A DNA stretch of 64,000 nt from Halorubellus sp. JP-L1 (GTDB taxonomy: Archaea > Halobacteriota > Halobacteria > Halobacteriales > Natrialbaceae), in assembly GCF_011440375.1 (NCBI RefSeq), contig NZ_JAAOIR010000001.1:1364001-1428000 (forward strand), read 5' to 3'. A model generated the notes under the pieces. The model was not told the DNA's origin. It did not search any database and worked only from the letters and a program-made list of their open reading frames with translations. Position numbers and translations under genes: made by a program. The stretch's first letter is position 1. Every line of letters begins with the position of its first letter. This document shows positions 16,904-25,651 of this stretch, piece after piece.

Positions 16904-17601
16904 GGGTCCTGTTCGTGGACAACTTCGACTCGTTCACGTACAACCTCGTCGAGTACGTCGAATCGTCGCTGCTCGCCACCCGCGACCCCGGGGACGTCGC
17001 GGTCGAGGTGGTGCGGAACACGGCGAGCCTGGCGGACGTTCGCGCGTTCGACCCGGACGCCGTCGTCGTCTCGCCGGGGCCGGGGCATCCGCGGCACGAA
17101 CGTGACGTCGGCGTGACGACGGACGTGTTCCGCGAGGTGAGTCCGGACGTGCCGACGCTCGGCGTCTGCCTCGGGCTCGAGGCCGCGGTCCACGAGTACG
17201 GCGGGACGGTCGGGCGCGCGCCCGAGCCGGTGCACGGGAAGGCGTGGCCGATCGCGCACGACGGCCGTGGCGTGTTCGTGGACCTTGAGCAGGGGTTCTC
17301 GGCGGGCCGCTATCACTCGCTCGTCGCGAGCGAGGTGCCGGAGTGCTTCGCGGTGACGGCGACGACCGACCACGGCGACGAGGACGCGAGTGCGGTGGAC
17401 GTCGCCGCGGACGGCGGCGTCGCCGCGGGCGACGGAGGCGACGCGGGCGCGAGGGGCGTGCACCCCGACGGCGACTCGCTCGTCATGGGCGTCCGCCACC
17501 GCGACTATCCGATCTACTGCGTCCAGTTCCATCCCGAGTCCGTCCTCACCGGGTGCGGGCACGACGTGATCGAGAACTTCCTCGCGCTCGCCGACGACTG
17601 A
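16900..17601 (+). CDS. trpG: Anthranilate synthase component II (glutamine amidotransferase)
   Basis: This 233-residue class I glutaminase supplies ammonia to TrpE. The N-terminal DNFDSFTYNLV is canonical. The catalytic triad is Cys90 (LGVCLGLEA), His211 and Glu213 (VQFHPES). An acidic, Ala/Gly-rich insertion of about 30 residues (around 160-190) separates the last two motifs and is unusual for the family. The ATG overlaps the trpE stop (ATGA). The stop codon lies inside the first unit of a 21-bp tandem repeat. Confidence 0.96.
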   Translation: MRVLFVDNFDSFTYNLVEYVESSLLATRDPGDVAVEVVRNTASLADVRAFDPDAVVVSPGPGHPRHERDVGVTTDVFREVSPDVPTLGVCLGLEAAVHEYGGTVGRAPEPVHGKAWPIAHDGRGVFVDLEQGFSAGRYHSLVASEVPECFAVTATTDHGDEDASAVDVAADGGVAAGDGGDAGARGVHPDGDSLVMGVRHRDYPIYCVQFHPESVLTGCGHDVIENFLALADD

Positions 17602-17729
17602 CCGCTGCCGACCGTCGACTGACCGCTGCCGACCGTCGACTGACCGCTGCCGACCGTCGACTGACCGCTGCCGATCGTCGACTGACCGCTGCCGACCGTC
17701 GACTGACCGCTGCCGATCGTCGACTGATC
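17598..17729. repeat. 21-bp tandem repeat beginning at the trpG stop, 6 copies
   Basis: CTGACCGCTGCCGACCGTCG (plus A) repeats six times with a few C/T changes, starting one base before the TGA of trpG. The last codons of trpG (GCCGACGACTGACCGCT) match the unit with a four-base deletion, so the array probably arose from the gene end. Confidence 0.9.
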
Positions 17730-17776
17730 GCGGCGGACCGCCGACCGCAGCCCGTTCCGTTCTGCGTCCGCGCGCT

Positions 17777-18013
17777 TCAGCCGGTGAGCGTCGCGAGGTC
17801 GACGACCACGACGCCGGGGAGGCCGAGCGGGTCGAACCCGAGGGTCACGTTCAGCACGTAGAGGAGTCCGAAGAGGACCGCCGCGACGATGGCGACGCGG
17901 ACGGCGATGGAGATGGCGGCGCGGACGAGCAACACGAGTATCACGACGGCGACGATGGCGAGCAGCGCGAGCGCCGGTGCCTCGAGTCCGAACGCGACCT
18001 GGAGTGGGAACAT
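17777..18013 (-). CDS. Small membrane protein, 78 residues
   Basis: One long or two adjacent hydrophobic helices (about 12-32 and 36-58) are followed by a hydrophobic C-terminus DLATLTG. It is conserved-looking but carries no recognisable motif. It lies between trpG and nrdJ on the opposite strand and is divergent from nrdJ. Confidence 0.6.
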   Translation of the reverse strand: MFPLQVAFGLEAPALALLAIVAVVILVLLVRAAISIAVRVAIVAAVLFGLLYVLNVTLGFDPLGLPGVVVVDLATLTG

Positions 18014-18320
18014 ACCGAATGGCGGTTCCTGTGGGACAAAAGCATGTGGGCAAGGTTACTAGCCACTGTTCACTTTCACTCCGGTTTGAGAGGGTTCAAG
18101 TCGCTCGCTCGCGTACCGACTCGTAGAGATGATGGCGAGTGCTCGGTAGCAGCAGCAACGTAACGAAACCTGAGTTGTGCAACAGCAACCAGCGTGGAAA
18201 TCCGACCATTTATGGTACCCTCGCGTGTACCAAATCTTCGTCTCGAACGATGCATACGACACCATCTACAGCCGCCGAAATCGCCCGCAAACGCCCGGTT
18301 GCGGGCGGGGAGGGGAGCGC
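18014..18320 (+). promoter_or_regulatory. nrdJ upstream region with leader hairpin
   Basis: No gene is visible in this 307-base region. CCATTTATGG at 18207-18216 is the best TATA box for nrdJ and would give a leader of about 80 bases. The leader contains a 9-bp perfect stem (CGCCCGCAA at 18282-18290 with TTGCGGGCG at 18299-18307, 8-base loop) ending directly before a purine-rich GGGGAGGGGAG and the ATG at 18321. The hairpin could cover or expose the ribosome binding site. Confidence 0.55.
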
Positions 18321-21300
18321 ATGAGTCGATCGAACGTCGGCGCAGACGAAGTCGACCTGCCGATCAAGCGAACCGAGGGAGACACCCTCGAGGACCGCCT
18401 CACCGGGAACGCCTACCAGAACATCCTGCCCGCGCGCTACCTGCGGAAGGACGCGAACGGCGACCTCATCGAGGAACAGGAGGACCTCTTCGTTCGCGTC
18501 GCGAAGAACATCGCACTCGCCGAAGCCGTCTACGAGGCCGACAACCAGGACGTGACCGTCGAGGTCACGCCCGACCAGCTCAAGCCCGACCACCCGCGCC
18601 GGGACGAGCTCGCCGAGGAGGTCTTCGGGAAGGGCACGAGCGTCGACGACGACGCCACCACCGAGCTGTCGGTGTACAACGTGAACAAGTTCGCGTACGA
18701 CACCGTCGTCCCCGAGCTCCCCGACGGCGTCCGCGAGCACGTCGAGGAGAAGGCCGAGGAGTTCCAGGAAGCGATGGAGCGTCTGTCGTTCATGCCGAAC
18801 TCGCCGACGCTCATGAACGCCGGCGACGAACTCCAGCAGCTCTCGGCGTGCTTCGTCGACTCGCCCGAGGACGACATCGACGACATCCACCAGACCGCCA
18901 AGGAGGCCGCGCAGGTCTTCCAGTCCGGCGGCGGCATGGGGTATGCGTTCTGGCGACTCCGCCCGTACGGCGACCCCGTCGGCTCGACCGGCGGCATCGC
19001 GTCCGGCCCGATCACGTTCATGCGAACGTACGACCAGATGTGCGAGACGATCGCGCAGGGCGGGGCGCGCCGCGGCGCGCAGATGGGCGTGATGCGCATC
19101 AGTCACCCGGACGTCATCCAGTTCATCCACGCGAAGAACAAGGACGTCAGCCTCGCGCACTCGCTGCGCCTGAACGACCCCGACGACTACACGCACAACT
19201 CCTTCGCGGACGCGCTCGAGGAAGCGCGCGATCTCATCGACGACGACGGGAAGGTCCCCAAGCACCTTCGGAACGCCGTCGAGGGGCATCTCTCTAACTT
19301 CAACATCAGCGTCGGCGTCACGGACGACTTCATGGACGCGCTCGAAGCCGGCGAGGAGTTCACGTTCACGAACCCCCGCACGGGCGACCCCCACGTCGCC
19401 ACCGCGGAGACGAAGGAGCTCTACGAGATGTTCGGCCTCGGCGAGCACGTCGAGGTCGGCGAAGTGCTCTCGGTCCCGGCGGAAGCGATGTGGGAGGACG
19501 TCATCGAGGGCGCTCACGAGAACGGCGAACCGGGCGTCATCTACCTCGAACGCGTCAACAAGAAACACAGCTTCGACGTCGAGGAACACCCCGAGCACCG
19601 CATCCTCGCGACGAACCCCTGCGGCGAGCAGCCCCTGGAGGAGTACGAGGCGTGCAACCTCGGGCACATCAACCTCTCGACGCTCGCGGACCTCGACGCG
19701 CCCGACTGGCGCGTCTGGTACGACGAGCACGGCGACGACTACGACGACCTGGAGTCGGCAGTCGACGCGTTCCTCGACGAGGCCGTGGACTTCGAGGAGT
19801 TCGATCGCCGCATCGAACTCGGCACGCGATTCCTCGAGAACGTCGTCACGATGAGCGACTTCCCGGTCCCGAAGATCGAGGAGAAGGTCCGCGAGATGCG
19901 GAAGATCGGCCTGGGCGTCATGGGGCTCGCGCAGCTGTACATCCAGCTCGGGATGCGGTACGGCTCCGAGGAGTCCAACGAGGTCGCGAGTCAGCTGATG
20001 ACGCACATCAATCACGCCTCGAAGTGGACGAGTCACGAGCTCGCCCAGGAGCGCGGGGCGTTCGCGGACTTCGAGGACTCGAAGTACGCGGACCCGACGG
20101 AGTACGCGGAGTGGTTCGAGCACCACACCGGCCTCGACGCCGAGGAGTGGGCGGACGGCTTCCCGGTGCGGAACCACAACACGACGACGATCGCGCCTAC
20201 TGGCACCACCAGTATGGTCGGGAACACGACGGGCGGCTGCGAGCCCATCTACAACGTCGCGTACTACAAGAACGTGAGCGACGACGTGCAGGGCGACGAG
20301 ATGCTCGTCGAGTTCGACGACTACTTCCTGCGCGTGCTGGAGGCGAACGACATCGACGTCGCCGCGGTGAAGGAGGAGGCCCAGGAGCAGATGGCGTCGA
20401 ACGCGTTCGACGGCGTCGACGGCCTGGAGACGGTGCCGGACGCGATCGGCGAGCTGTTCGTCGTGACGTCGGACCTCGAGGGGAAGGACCACGCCGCCGT
20501 GCAGTGCGCGTGCCAGGACGGCGTGGACTCCGCGATCTCGAAGACGTGTAACTTCCCGAACGACGCCTCGCCCGAGGACATGGACGAGGTGTACCGCTAC
20601 ATCTACGAGAACGGCGGGAAGGGCGTCACCGTGTACCGCGACGGGACGCGTAGCAAGCAGGTCCTCACGACGCGTGCGGACAACAAGGAGTTCGCGGACG
20701 AGGACGAGGCCGCGGAGGTGCTCGTCGAGCAGATCCAGGACGTCTTCGGCGGTATGGAGGCGTTCCTCGAGAACGACGACGTGCAGGCGGCCCTCGACGC
20801 GGAGATTCGGAGCCTGCTCGCGGCGGCCGACGGCGACCGCAGCGAGAAGCGCGACCGCCCGGCCGCGCTCCGGGGCGTGAGCCAGCGCGTGAAGACCGGG
20901 TACGGGAAGCTCTACGTCACGATCAACGAGGACCCGGACACGGGCGAGCCGTTCGAGGTGTTCGCGAACATCGGGCACTCCGGTGGGTTCACGAACTCCT
21001 TCACGGAGTCGCTCGGGAAGGTCATCTCGACCGCACTTCAGGCGGGCGTCGACCCGGACGAGATCGTCGACGAGCTCTGCGGGACGCGGTCGCCGAAGGT
21101 GGCGTGGGACAAGGGCGAGCAGATCCAGTCCATCCCGGACGCCATCGGCACCGCGATGCGCCGGTACCTCGACGACGACATCGACAAGCCATACCCCGAG
21201 CAGAAGACGCTCGAGGAGGCCGCAGGCGACGAGGACGCCGCGGGCGCGACGAAACCCGACGGTGGCGCCGCGACGGAGCCGCCGAGCGCCGGGGCGCCGG

Positions 21301-21467
21301 CCGACGCCGACGTCGGGGGCGAACCGGCAGCGGACGCGACGAACGACGCGGTCGACGACCTGATCGCGGCCGGGGAGAGCCCCGAGTGCCCCGAGTGCGG
21401 GGGGCTGTCGCTCGCGTACTCAGAGGGCTGCAAGACCTGCGAGTCCTGCGGCTGGTCGGAGTGCTGA
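18321..21467 (+). CDS. nrdJ: Adenosylcobalamin-dependent ribonucleoside reductase (class II)
   Basis: This 1048-residue enzyme reduces ribonucleotides to deoxyribonucleotides using vitamin B12 and needs no oxygen. Active-site Cys177 (LSACFVDSP) and the N-x-C-x-E triad Asn432/Cys434/Glu436 (NPCGEQ) are present. The specificity region GNTTGGCEPIY is intact. The extended C-terminal part (from about 860) carries an acidic linker and a terminal zinc ribbon with two CxxC pairs (CPECGG, CKTCESCGW), typical of NrdJ. No intein is present, although inteins are common in haloarchaeal NrdJ. The ATG at 18321 follows a purine-rich Shine-Dalgarno-like stretch and starts the conserved VDLPIKRTEGDTLE segment. 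It appears monocistronic. Confidence 0.95.
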   Translation: MSRSNVGADEVDLPIKRTEGDTLEDRLTGNAYQNILPARYLRKDANGDLIEEQEDLFVRVAKNIALAEAVYEADNQDVTVEVTPDQLKPDHPRRDELAEEVFGKGTSVDDDATTELSVYNVNKFAYDTVVPELPDGVREHVEEKAEEFQEAMERLSFMPNSPTLMNAGDELQQLSACFVDSPEDDIDDIHQTAKEAAQVFQSGGGMGYAFWRLRPYGDPVGSTGGIASGPITFMRTYDQMCETIAQGGARRGAQMGVMRISHPDVIQFIHAKNKDVSLAHSLRLNDPDDYTHNSFADALEEARDLIDDDGKVPKHLRNAVEGHLSNFNISVGVTDDFMDALEAGEEFTFTNPRTGDPHVATAETKELYEMFGLGEHVEVGEVLSVPAEAMWEDVIEGAHENGEPGVIYLERVNKKHSFDVEEHPEHRILATNPCGEQPLEEYEACNLGHINLSTLADLDAPDWRVWYDEHGDDYDDLESAVDAFLDEAVDFEEFDRRIELGTRFLENVVTMSDFPVPKIEEKVREMRKIGLGVMGLAQLYIQLGMRYGSEESNEVASQLMTHINHASKWTSHELAQERGAFADFEDSKYADPTEYAEWFEHHTGLDAEEWADGFPVRNHNTTTIAPTGTTSMVGNTTGGCEPIYNVAYYKNVSDDVQGDEMLVEFDDYFLRVLEANDIDVAAVKEEAQEQMASNAFDGVDGLETVPDAIGELFVVTSDLEGKDHAAVQCACQDGVDSAISKTCNFPNDASPEDMDEVYRYIYENGGKGVTVYRDGTRSKQVLTTRADNKEFADEDEAAEVLVEQIQDVFGGMEAFLENDDVQAALDAEIRSLLAAADGDRSEKRDRPAALRGVSQRVKTGYGKLYVTINEDPDTGEPFEVFANIGHSGGFTNSFTESLGKVISTALQAGVDPDEIVDELCGTRSPKVAWDKGEQIQSIPDAIGTAMRRYLDDDIDKPYPEQKTLEEAAGDEDAAGATKPDGGAATEPPSAGAPADADVGGEPAADATNDAVDDLIAAGESPECPECGGLSLAYSEGCKTCESCGWSEC

Positions 21468-21519
21468 CGTAGGTTCCGCGACTCGCGGTTTTTTGCGTTC
21501 GCCCGCGCTACGAGCGGGC

Positions 21520-22557
21520 ATGCAAGCAGCAGTGTTCCACGGCGAGCGCGACGTCCGCGTCGAGGAGGTCCCGGACCCGACGCTGGAGGGCCCCGAGGAC
21601 GCCATCGTGCGCATCACGCACACCGCGGTCTGTGGGTCGGACCTGTGGTTCTATCGCGGGGAGCGCGAGTACCCGACCCCTGGCCGCGTCGGGCACGAAC
21701 CGATGGGGATCGTGGAGGCGGTCGGCGAGGACGTGACGAGCGTTCGGCCGGGCGACCGCGTGCTCGCGCCGTTCGCAATCAGTTGCGGCGAGTGCGAGTT
21801 CTGCCGGAAGGGCCTGTACACGTCCTGCGTCGAGGACGCGGGGTGGGCGGGCGAGCACGACGGCGCGCAGGGCGAGAAGGTGCGGTGTCCGTTCGCGGAC
21901 GGGACGCTCGTGCGCGTTCCCGACCGGTACGCGGACGACGCGGACGTCCTCGAGTCGCTCCTGCCCCTCACGGACGTGATGTGCACGGGCCATCACGCGG
22001 CGGTGAGCGCGGGCGTCGAGGCCGGGTCGACGGCGGTCGTCGTCGGCGACGGCGCGGTCGGACTCTGTGGCGTCCTCGCGGCCCAGCGCCTCGGTGCGGA
22101 GCGGATCGTCGCGGTCGGCCACCACGAGGACCGCCTCGAGATCGCCGAGTCGTTCGGCGCGACGGAGACGGTGAGCGCGCGCGGCGACGAGGCGGTCGAC
22201 GCGGTGCTCGATATCACGAACGGCGGCGCGAACCACGTCCTGGAGTGCGTGGGCGCGGAGTCGTCGTGGGACGCGGCCGTCGACGTCGCGCGCCCCGGCG
22301 GCACCGTCGGGTACGTCGGCGTGCCTGCTGGCGTCGAAGACGCCGAGTTCCTCGGGACGGCGTTCTCGGACAACGTCGGCCTCGAGGGCGGCGTCGCGCC
22401 CGTCCGGGCGTACGTCGAGGACCTCATGGCGGACGTCCTCCAGGGGACGCTCGACCCGTCGCCCGTGTTCACGAAGACCGTCGACCTCGACGGCGTCCCC
22501 GAGGGCTATCGCGCGATGGACGAACGCGACGCCGTCAAGGTCCTCGTCGAGGTCTGA
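21520..22557 (+). CDS. Zinc-dependent alcohol dehydrogenase family protein
   Basis: This 345-residue medium-chain dehydrogenase has the catalytic zinc ligands Cys (TAVCGSDLWFY), His-Glu (GHEPMG) and the structural zinc cluster CGECEFCRKGLYTSC. The NAD(P)-binding Rossmann motif GDGAVGLCG is near residue 175. The ATG at 21520 opens the conserved MQAAVFHGERDVRVEEV start, and the in-frame GTG 27 bases upstream adds nothing recognisable. The substrate is not clear from sequence. The neighbours (nrdJ and a protein of unknown function) give no pathway clue. Confidence 0.9.
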   Translation: MQAAVFHGERDVRVEEVPDPTLEGPEDAIVRITHTAVCGSDLWFYRGEREYPTPGRVGHEPMGIVEAVGEDVTSVRPGDRVLAPFAISCGECEFCRKGLYTSCVEDAGWAGEHDGAQGEKVRCPFADGTLVRVPDRYADDADVLESLLPLTDVMCTGHHAAVSAGVEAGSTAVVVGDGAVGLCGVLAAQRLGAERIVAVGHHEDRLEIAESFGATETVSARGDEAVDAVLDITNGGANHVLECVGAESSWDAAVDVARPGGTVGYVGVPAGVEDAEFLGTAFSDNVGLEGGVAPVRAYVEDLMADVLQGTLDPSPVFTKTVDLDGVPEGYRAMDERDAVKVLVEV

Positions 22558-22593
22558 CCGCCGTCCGCTCCGTCGCGCCCGGCCGCGACGCCG

Positions 22594-23619
22594 TCACTCG
22601 GCGGTTGCGCTGCCGAGACCGAGGTCCTCGCGGAGGTTCGCGTACAGCGTCTCGAAGCTCGTCTCGTCGGCGGCCGCGGCCGCGGCGATCGCGCGCGGTT
22701 CGAGCGTCGCCTGGCGCGTCGCGCCCTCGACGACGAGCGTCTCGGCGAGTTCACCGCGGTACTCGGCGGTGTGGTGCGTGCGGAGGACGCTCGCGAAGTA
22801 GCCGGCGACCGCGTCCGTGTGACCGCCGACGGTGTCGGCGTGCGCACCGAGGTCGATCTCGTCGCGGTCGGGGTCGAACGCCGTGGTGTCACGGCCGTCG
22901 CGACCGTCGCGGCCGTCGCGGCTATCGCGGCCGTCGTGGTCTTCTCGGTTCCGACGGGCGACGTCGTCGAGCGCCGACAGCGACGCGGGCGAGAAGTCGA
23001 GGGCGTCGTGGTCGGCGGCGAGTTCCGCGGCGAGCCGGTCGAACGCGGCGACGACGTCGGCGGGTGCGGGCTCCTCGCGCGGGTCGTCTGCGGGCTCGGT
23101 GGGGTCCGCGTCGGCGAGCTCGGGCGCGTCCGCGTCGAGTTCGCTCGCGAAGACGTCGTGGACGAGCGCGAACGAGGACTCGCCCTCGAAGACGTCCCCG
23201 AGAACGCTCGGGACCGTGAGAACGACCGGCTGTCCCTGGTGGGTGGCGGAAAGTTCGACGACCCAGCCGGCGGCGTCGTCGAACGTCCACTCGCCGTCGT
23301 ACGCGCGGACGAACGTCTCGCCGAGGTACGCGCCCATCCGGCGGACGGTCTCGTTCGTCGCCTCGTCCTCGGGGTCGGCGTCGAGCGCGTCCGCGACGTC
23401 CGCGGCGAGGTCGTCGAGGACCACGAGCGACCGCGGCGTGTAGTCGAGGTCGGCGTCGGGGTGGGCGTCCACCAACTCGGCGGCGAGCTCGCGCGGTCGG
23501 GTCGCGTCCGCGTCGGTATCTGCGTCCGCCTCGGGAGCCGCGTCCGCATCCGCGGCGGCCTCGGCGTCGACGTCGTCGTCGAGGCCGAGCAGTCGCTTCA
23601 GGGACGACAGCGGGTTCAT
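22594..23619 (-). CDS. Acidic haloarchaeal protein with an internal domain duplication
   Basis: This 341-residue soluble protein contains two copies of one domain. Residues 48-150 include DLDYTPRSLVVLDDLAADV and the second half includes ALDFSPASLSALDDVARR, each followed by a region with GAYLGETFVR or AGYFASVLRT. The two domains are separated by an Asp/Ala/Pro-rich linker. A short RDGRDGRDG repeat sits in the second domain. No enzymatic motif is visible. The start is adjacent to the divergent gene at 23711. Confidence 0.7.
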   Translation of the reverse strand: MNPLSSLKRLLGLDDDVDAEAAADADAAPEADADTDADATRPRELAAELVDAHPDADLDYTPRSLVVLDDLAADVADALDADPEDEATNETVRRMGAYLGETFVRAYDGEWTFDDAAGWVVELSATHQGQPVVLTVPSVLGDVFEGESSFALVHDVFASELDADAPELADADPTEPADDPREEPAPADVVAAFDRLAAELAADHDALDFSPASLSALDDVARRNREDHDGRDSRDGRDGRDGRDTTAFDPDRDEIDLGAHADTVGGHTDAVAGYFASVLRTHHTAEYRGELAETLVVEGATRQATLEPRAIAAAAAADETSFETLYANLREDLGLGSATAE

Positions 23620-23710
23620 GTCGCGTACGTTGGCGGCGGGCGCGGAAAGACGTGTCGCGGCGCGAGCGGTCGGGGAAAGGTTGACGCGCGTCGCGCACCG
23701 ACCCGAGCGC

Positions 23711-24112
23711 GTGATCCGGACCCGGACCGACCGCTTGCTCGCCCTCGCGCTGGTCGGCGTCGCCGCGGGCGCGCTCCCGCCGTGGCTCGTCCCCAACCCG
23801 TGGTACGACGGCGTCGCGCCGGCGGTCTACAGGGCCGGACAGGGCAGCGGGCTGGAGACGTGGGGGCTGGCGACGCTCCCGCTGGCGGTGCTCGCGGTCG
23901 GCGTGCTCGTCTGGCGCGAGGGACGCGTGGCGACGACCTCGGCGGCGCTCGTCGGCGCGAGTGCGGCCACCGTCGCCGCGGAGGTCGCCTACCAGAGCGC
24001 GACGACGCCGTGGCTCCTCCCCGGACCGGGCGTCGCACTCACCGCCGCGAGCGCGGTCGCGGTCGTCGCGCTCGTCGCCCGCGCACGCAACCGGGCCGAC
24101 CCCGGGCGTTAA
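23711..24112 (+). CDS. Four-helix membrane protein of unknown function
   Basis: From the GTG at 23711 (VIRTRTDRLLALALVG) the protein is 133 residues with about four hydrophobic helices and the loop PPWLVPNPWYDGVAPAVYR after helix one. An in-frame ATG at 23618 would add 31 Arg/Ala-rich residues but would leave no room for a promoter and overlap the divergent gene by two bases, so the GTG is preferred. Confidence 0.6.
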   Translation: MIRTRTDRLLALALVGVAAGALPPWLVPNPWYDGVAPAVYRAGQGSGLETWGLATLPLAVLAVGVLVWREGRVATTSAALVGASAATVAAEVAYQSATTPWLLPGPGVALTAASAVAVVALVARARNRADPGR

Positions 24113-24138
24113 GCCGCCGCGGCCGAAATCACCGGTCG

Positions 24139-24291
24139 ATGACGACCGACGACGTCGACGCGACCGAAGGCGGCGGCCGACCGTGCCCGATGTGCGACGC
24201 GGTCCTCTACCGCCGGCACTGCAAGTACGTCTGCCCGAACCACGGCGTCGTCATGGACTGCTCGGACACCTTCCACCTCCAGCGAGAGTAG
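24139..24291 (+). CDS. Small zinc-ribbon protein, 50 residues
   Basis: This tiny acidic protein carries CPMCDAVLYRRHCKYVCPNHG and a further Cys in MDCSDTF, enough for one zinc site (CxxC, then CxxH or CPNHG). Small zinc-finger proteins of this kind are frequent in Halobacteria. Its start is 27 bases after the preceding gene, so it may be co-transcribed. Function unknown. Confidence 0.75.
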   Translation: MTTDDVDATEGGGRPCPMCDAVLYRRHCKYVCPNHGVVMDCSDTFHLQRE

Positions 24292-24389
24292 CGAGCGTAC
24301 GTGCTCGGCACGACCCTGGGACCGCAGGACGTCCTCTCGACAACACCGAAACGCCGACCTGGCGGTCGGCGCATGCCCGAGGAGTCGGT

Positions 24390-25049
24390 TTACTCTCCGA
24401 CCGCGACCCGTCGGTAGAACGGGCCGGCGATGACGAGCGCGGCGGCGACGGCGAGCCCGACCGCGAGGCGTGCGTCGACCGCGTCGACGCCGTGCATCGA
24501 CAGCGTGGAGAGCGAGCTACCGACGAGGACGGCCGCGATCGTCCACGGGAGTTCGCCGACGAGCGTCGCGGCGACGAACGCCGGCAGCGAGACGCCCGTC
24601 ATGGCGGCCGTGGCGGTGACGGCGTCGGCGGGCAGCGGCGCGAGGCGGGCGGCGGTGACGCCGCGGAAGCCGCCGGTGCTCTCGAAGTACTCGCCGGCGG
24701 CGTCGAGGAAGCGCTCGCCGGGCGCGACCCACGACAGCGGGTTGTCGTCGCCGTCACCGAAGTACCGACCGGCGGCGAACGCCGGCATGGACGTGAGGAC
24801 CGCGCCCGCGAGCCCGACCGGGACGCCGAGTGCGACGCCGTAGCCGTAGCCGACGACGACGGCGACGAGCGTCGTCGGCCACGCGACCAGCGGCCGCAGG
24901 AGGTAGCAGACGACGAGCGCCCCGCCGAACAGCACGGGGTCGTCGGCGACGCCGTCGAGCGCGGCGAGCGTCGCCGACGGCGACACCGCGAGCGAGGCGA
25001 CGACGACGGCGGCGACGACGGCGACGCCGACCAGCGCGCGACGGTGCAT
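24390..25049 (-). CDS. TVP38/TMEM64 (SNARE-associated/DedA-like) membrane protein
   Basis: This 219-residue protein has about five to six hydrophobic segments and the family core GYGYGVALGVPVGLAGAVL, ending FAAGRYFG, followed by the ARLAPLPADAVTATAAMTGV re-entrant segment. These proteins act in membrane lipid handling in other organisms, but the archaeal role is not established. The ATG at 25049 was chosen over two preceding GTG codons. Flanking genes are unrelated. Confidence 0.82.
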   Translation of the reverse strand: MHRRALVGVAVVAAVVVASLAVSPSATLAALDGVADDPVLFGGALVVCYLLRPLVAWPTTLVAVVVGYGYGVALGVPVGLAGAVLTSMPAFAAGRYFGDGDDNPLSWVAPGERFLDAAGEYFESTGGFRGVTAARLAPLPADAVTATAAMTGVSLPAFVAATLVGELPWTIAAVLVGSSLSTLSMHGVDAVDARLAVGLAVAAALVIAGPFYRRVAVGE

Positions 25050-25178
25050 CACCACCGACTATCTCCCCGGTGCATGAACGTCTTTCCCCTCGACGACGAC
25101 CCCGACAGGCGCTCGGACGACTCCAGCGCGGGGCGGGGCGCGCAACGCTTTTGCCCGCCCCGCGTCCACCCTCGCGTG

Positions 25179-25622
25179 ATGTCGAACGACGACGCGGACG
25201 CTGGCGTGGACGCCGACGCGGACGCGACCACTGGCGCGGACGCGACTACCGACGCGGGTGGCGTCGACGGCGACCCCGTCGAGGTCGGCGTGGAGCTCCT
25301 CGCGAAGGCCGAGGACGCCGAGCTGTCGCTTGCCGAGGCGATGGATCGCGTTGAGGCCGTGAGCACGGCGCCGACGGTCGTCCGCGAGATACTCGACACC
25401 GCGGAGATGCGTGGCGTCATCGACCGCGAGGACGGCGTCGTCGACGTCCGCGGGAGCGGGTACGTCTCGCAGACGAGCGACGTGGTGCGGCGCGACGGCG
25501 ACTACGACTGCCGGCGTTGCGGCACCGGCCTCTCCACCGGGCACTTCGTGCAACTGGACGCGGGCGAACTCGGGCCGTTCGGCTCGGAGTGCGTCAGGAA
25601 GGTCACCGGTCGCGCGGACTGA
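25179..25622 (+). CDS. Haloarchaeal protein with a zinc knuckle (DUF5830-like)
   Basis: This 147-residue protein has a 30-residue Asp/Ala/Thr-rich leader, a helical HTH-like region (VGVELLAKAEDAELSLAEAM through DRVEAV), and a C-terminal zinc site CRRCGTGLSTGHFVQ...GSECVRKVTGR with two Cys pairs. The pattern matches the haloarchaeal family I know as DUF5830. A nucleic-acid-binding role is likely but unproven. Confidence 0.75.
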   Translation: MSNDDADAGVDADADATTGADATTDAGGVDGDPVEVGVELLAKAEDAELSLAEAMDRVEAVSTAPTVVREILDTAEMRGVIDREDGVVDVRGSGYVSQTSDVVRRDGDYDCRRCGTGLSTGHFVQLDAGELGPFGSECVRKVTGRAD

Positions 25623-25651
25623 CCGCGGTCGTCAGTACCTCAGCCGGTTCG

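Noticed and set aside
18060-18320. Cobalamin riboswitch upstream of nrdJ
   Set aside because: A GCCACTG at 18062-18068 recalls one conserved element, but none of the other conserved boxes is present and such riboswitches are not typical of Archaea.
18210-20978. A long minus-strand open frame opposite nrdJ
   Set aside because: It mirrors the GC-rich codons of nrdJ. Its product is Arg/Val/Leu-rich with no domain, as happens opposite most genes here.
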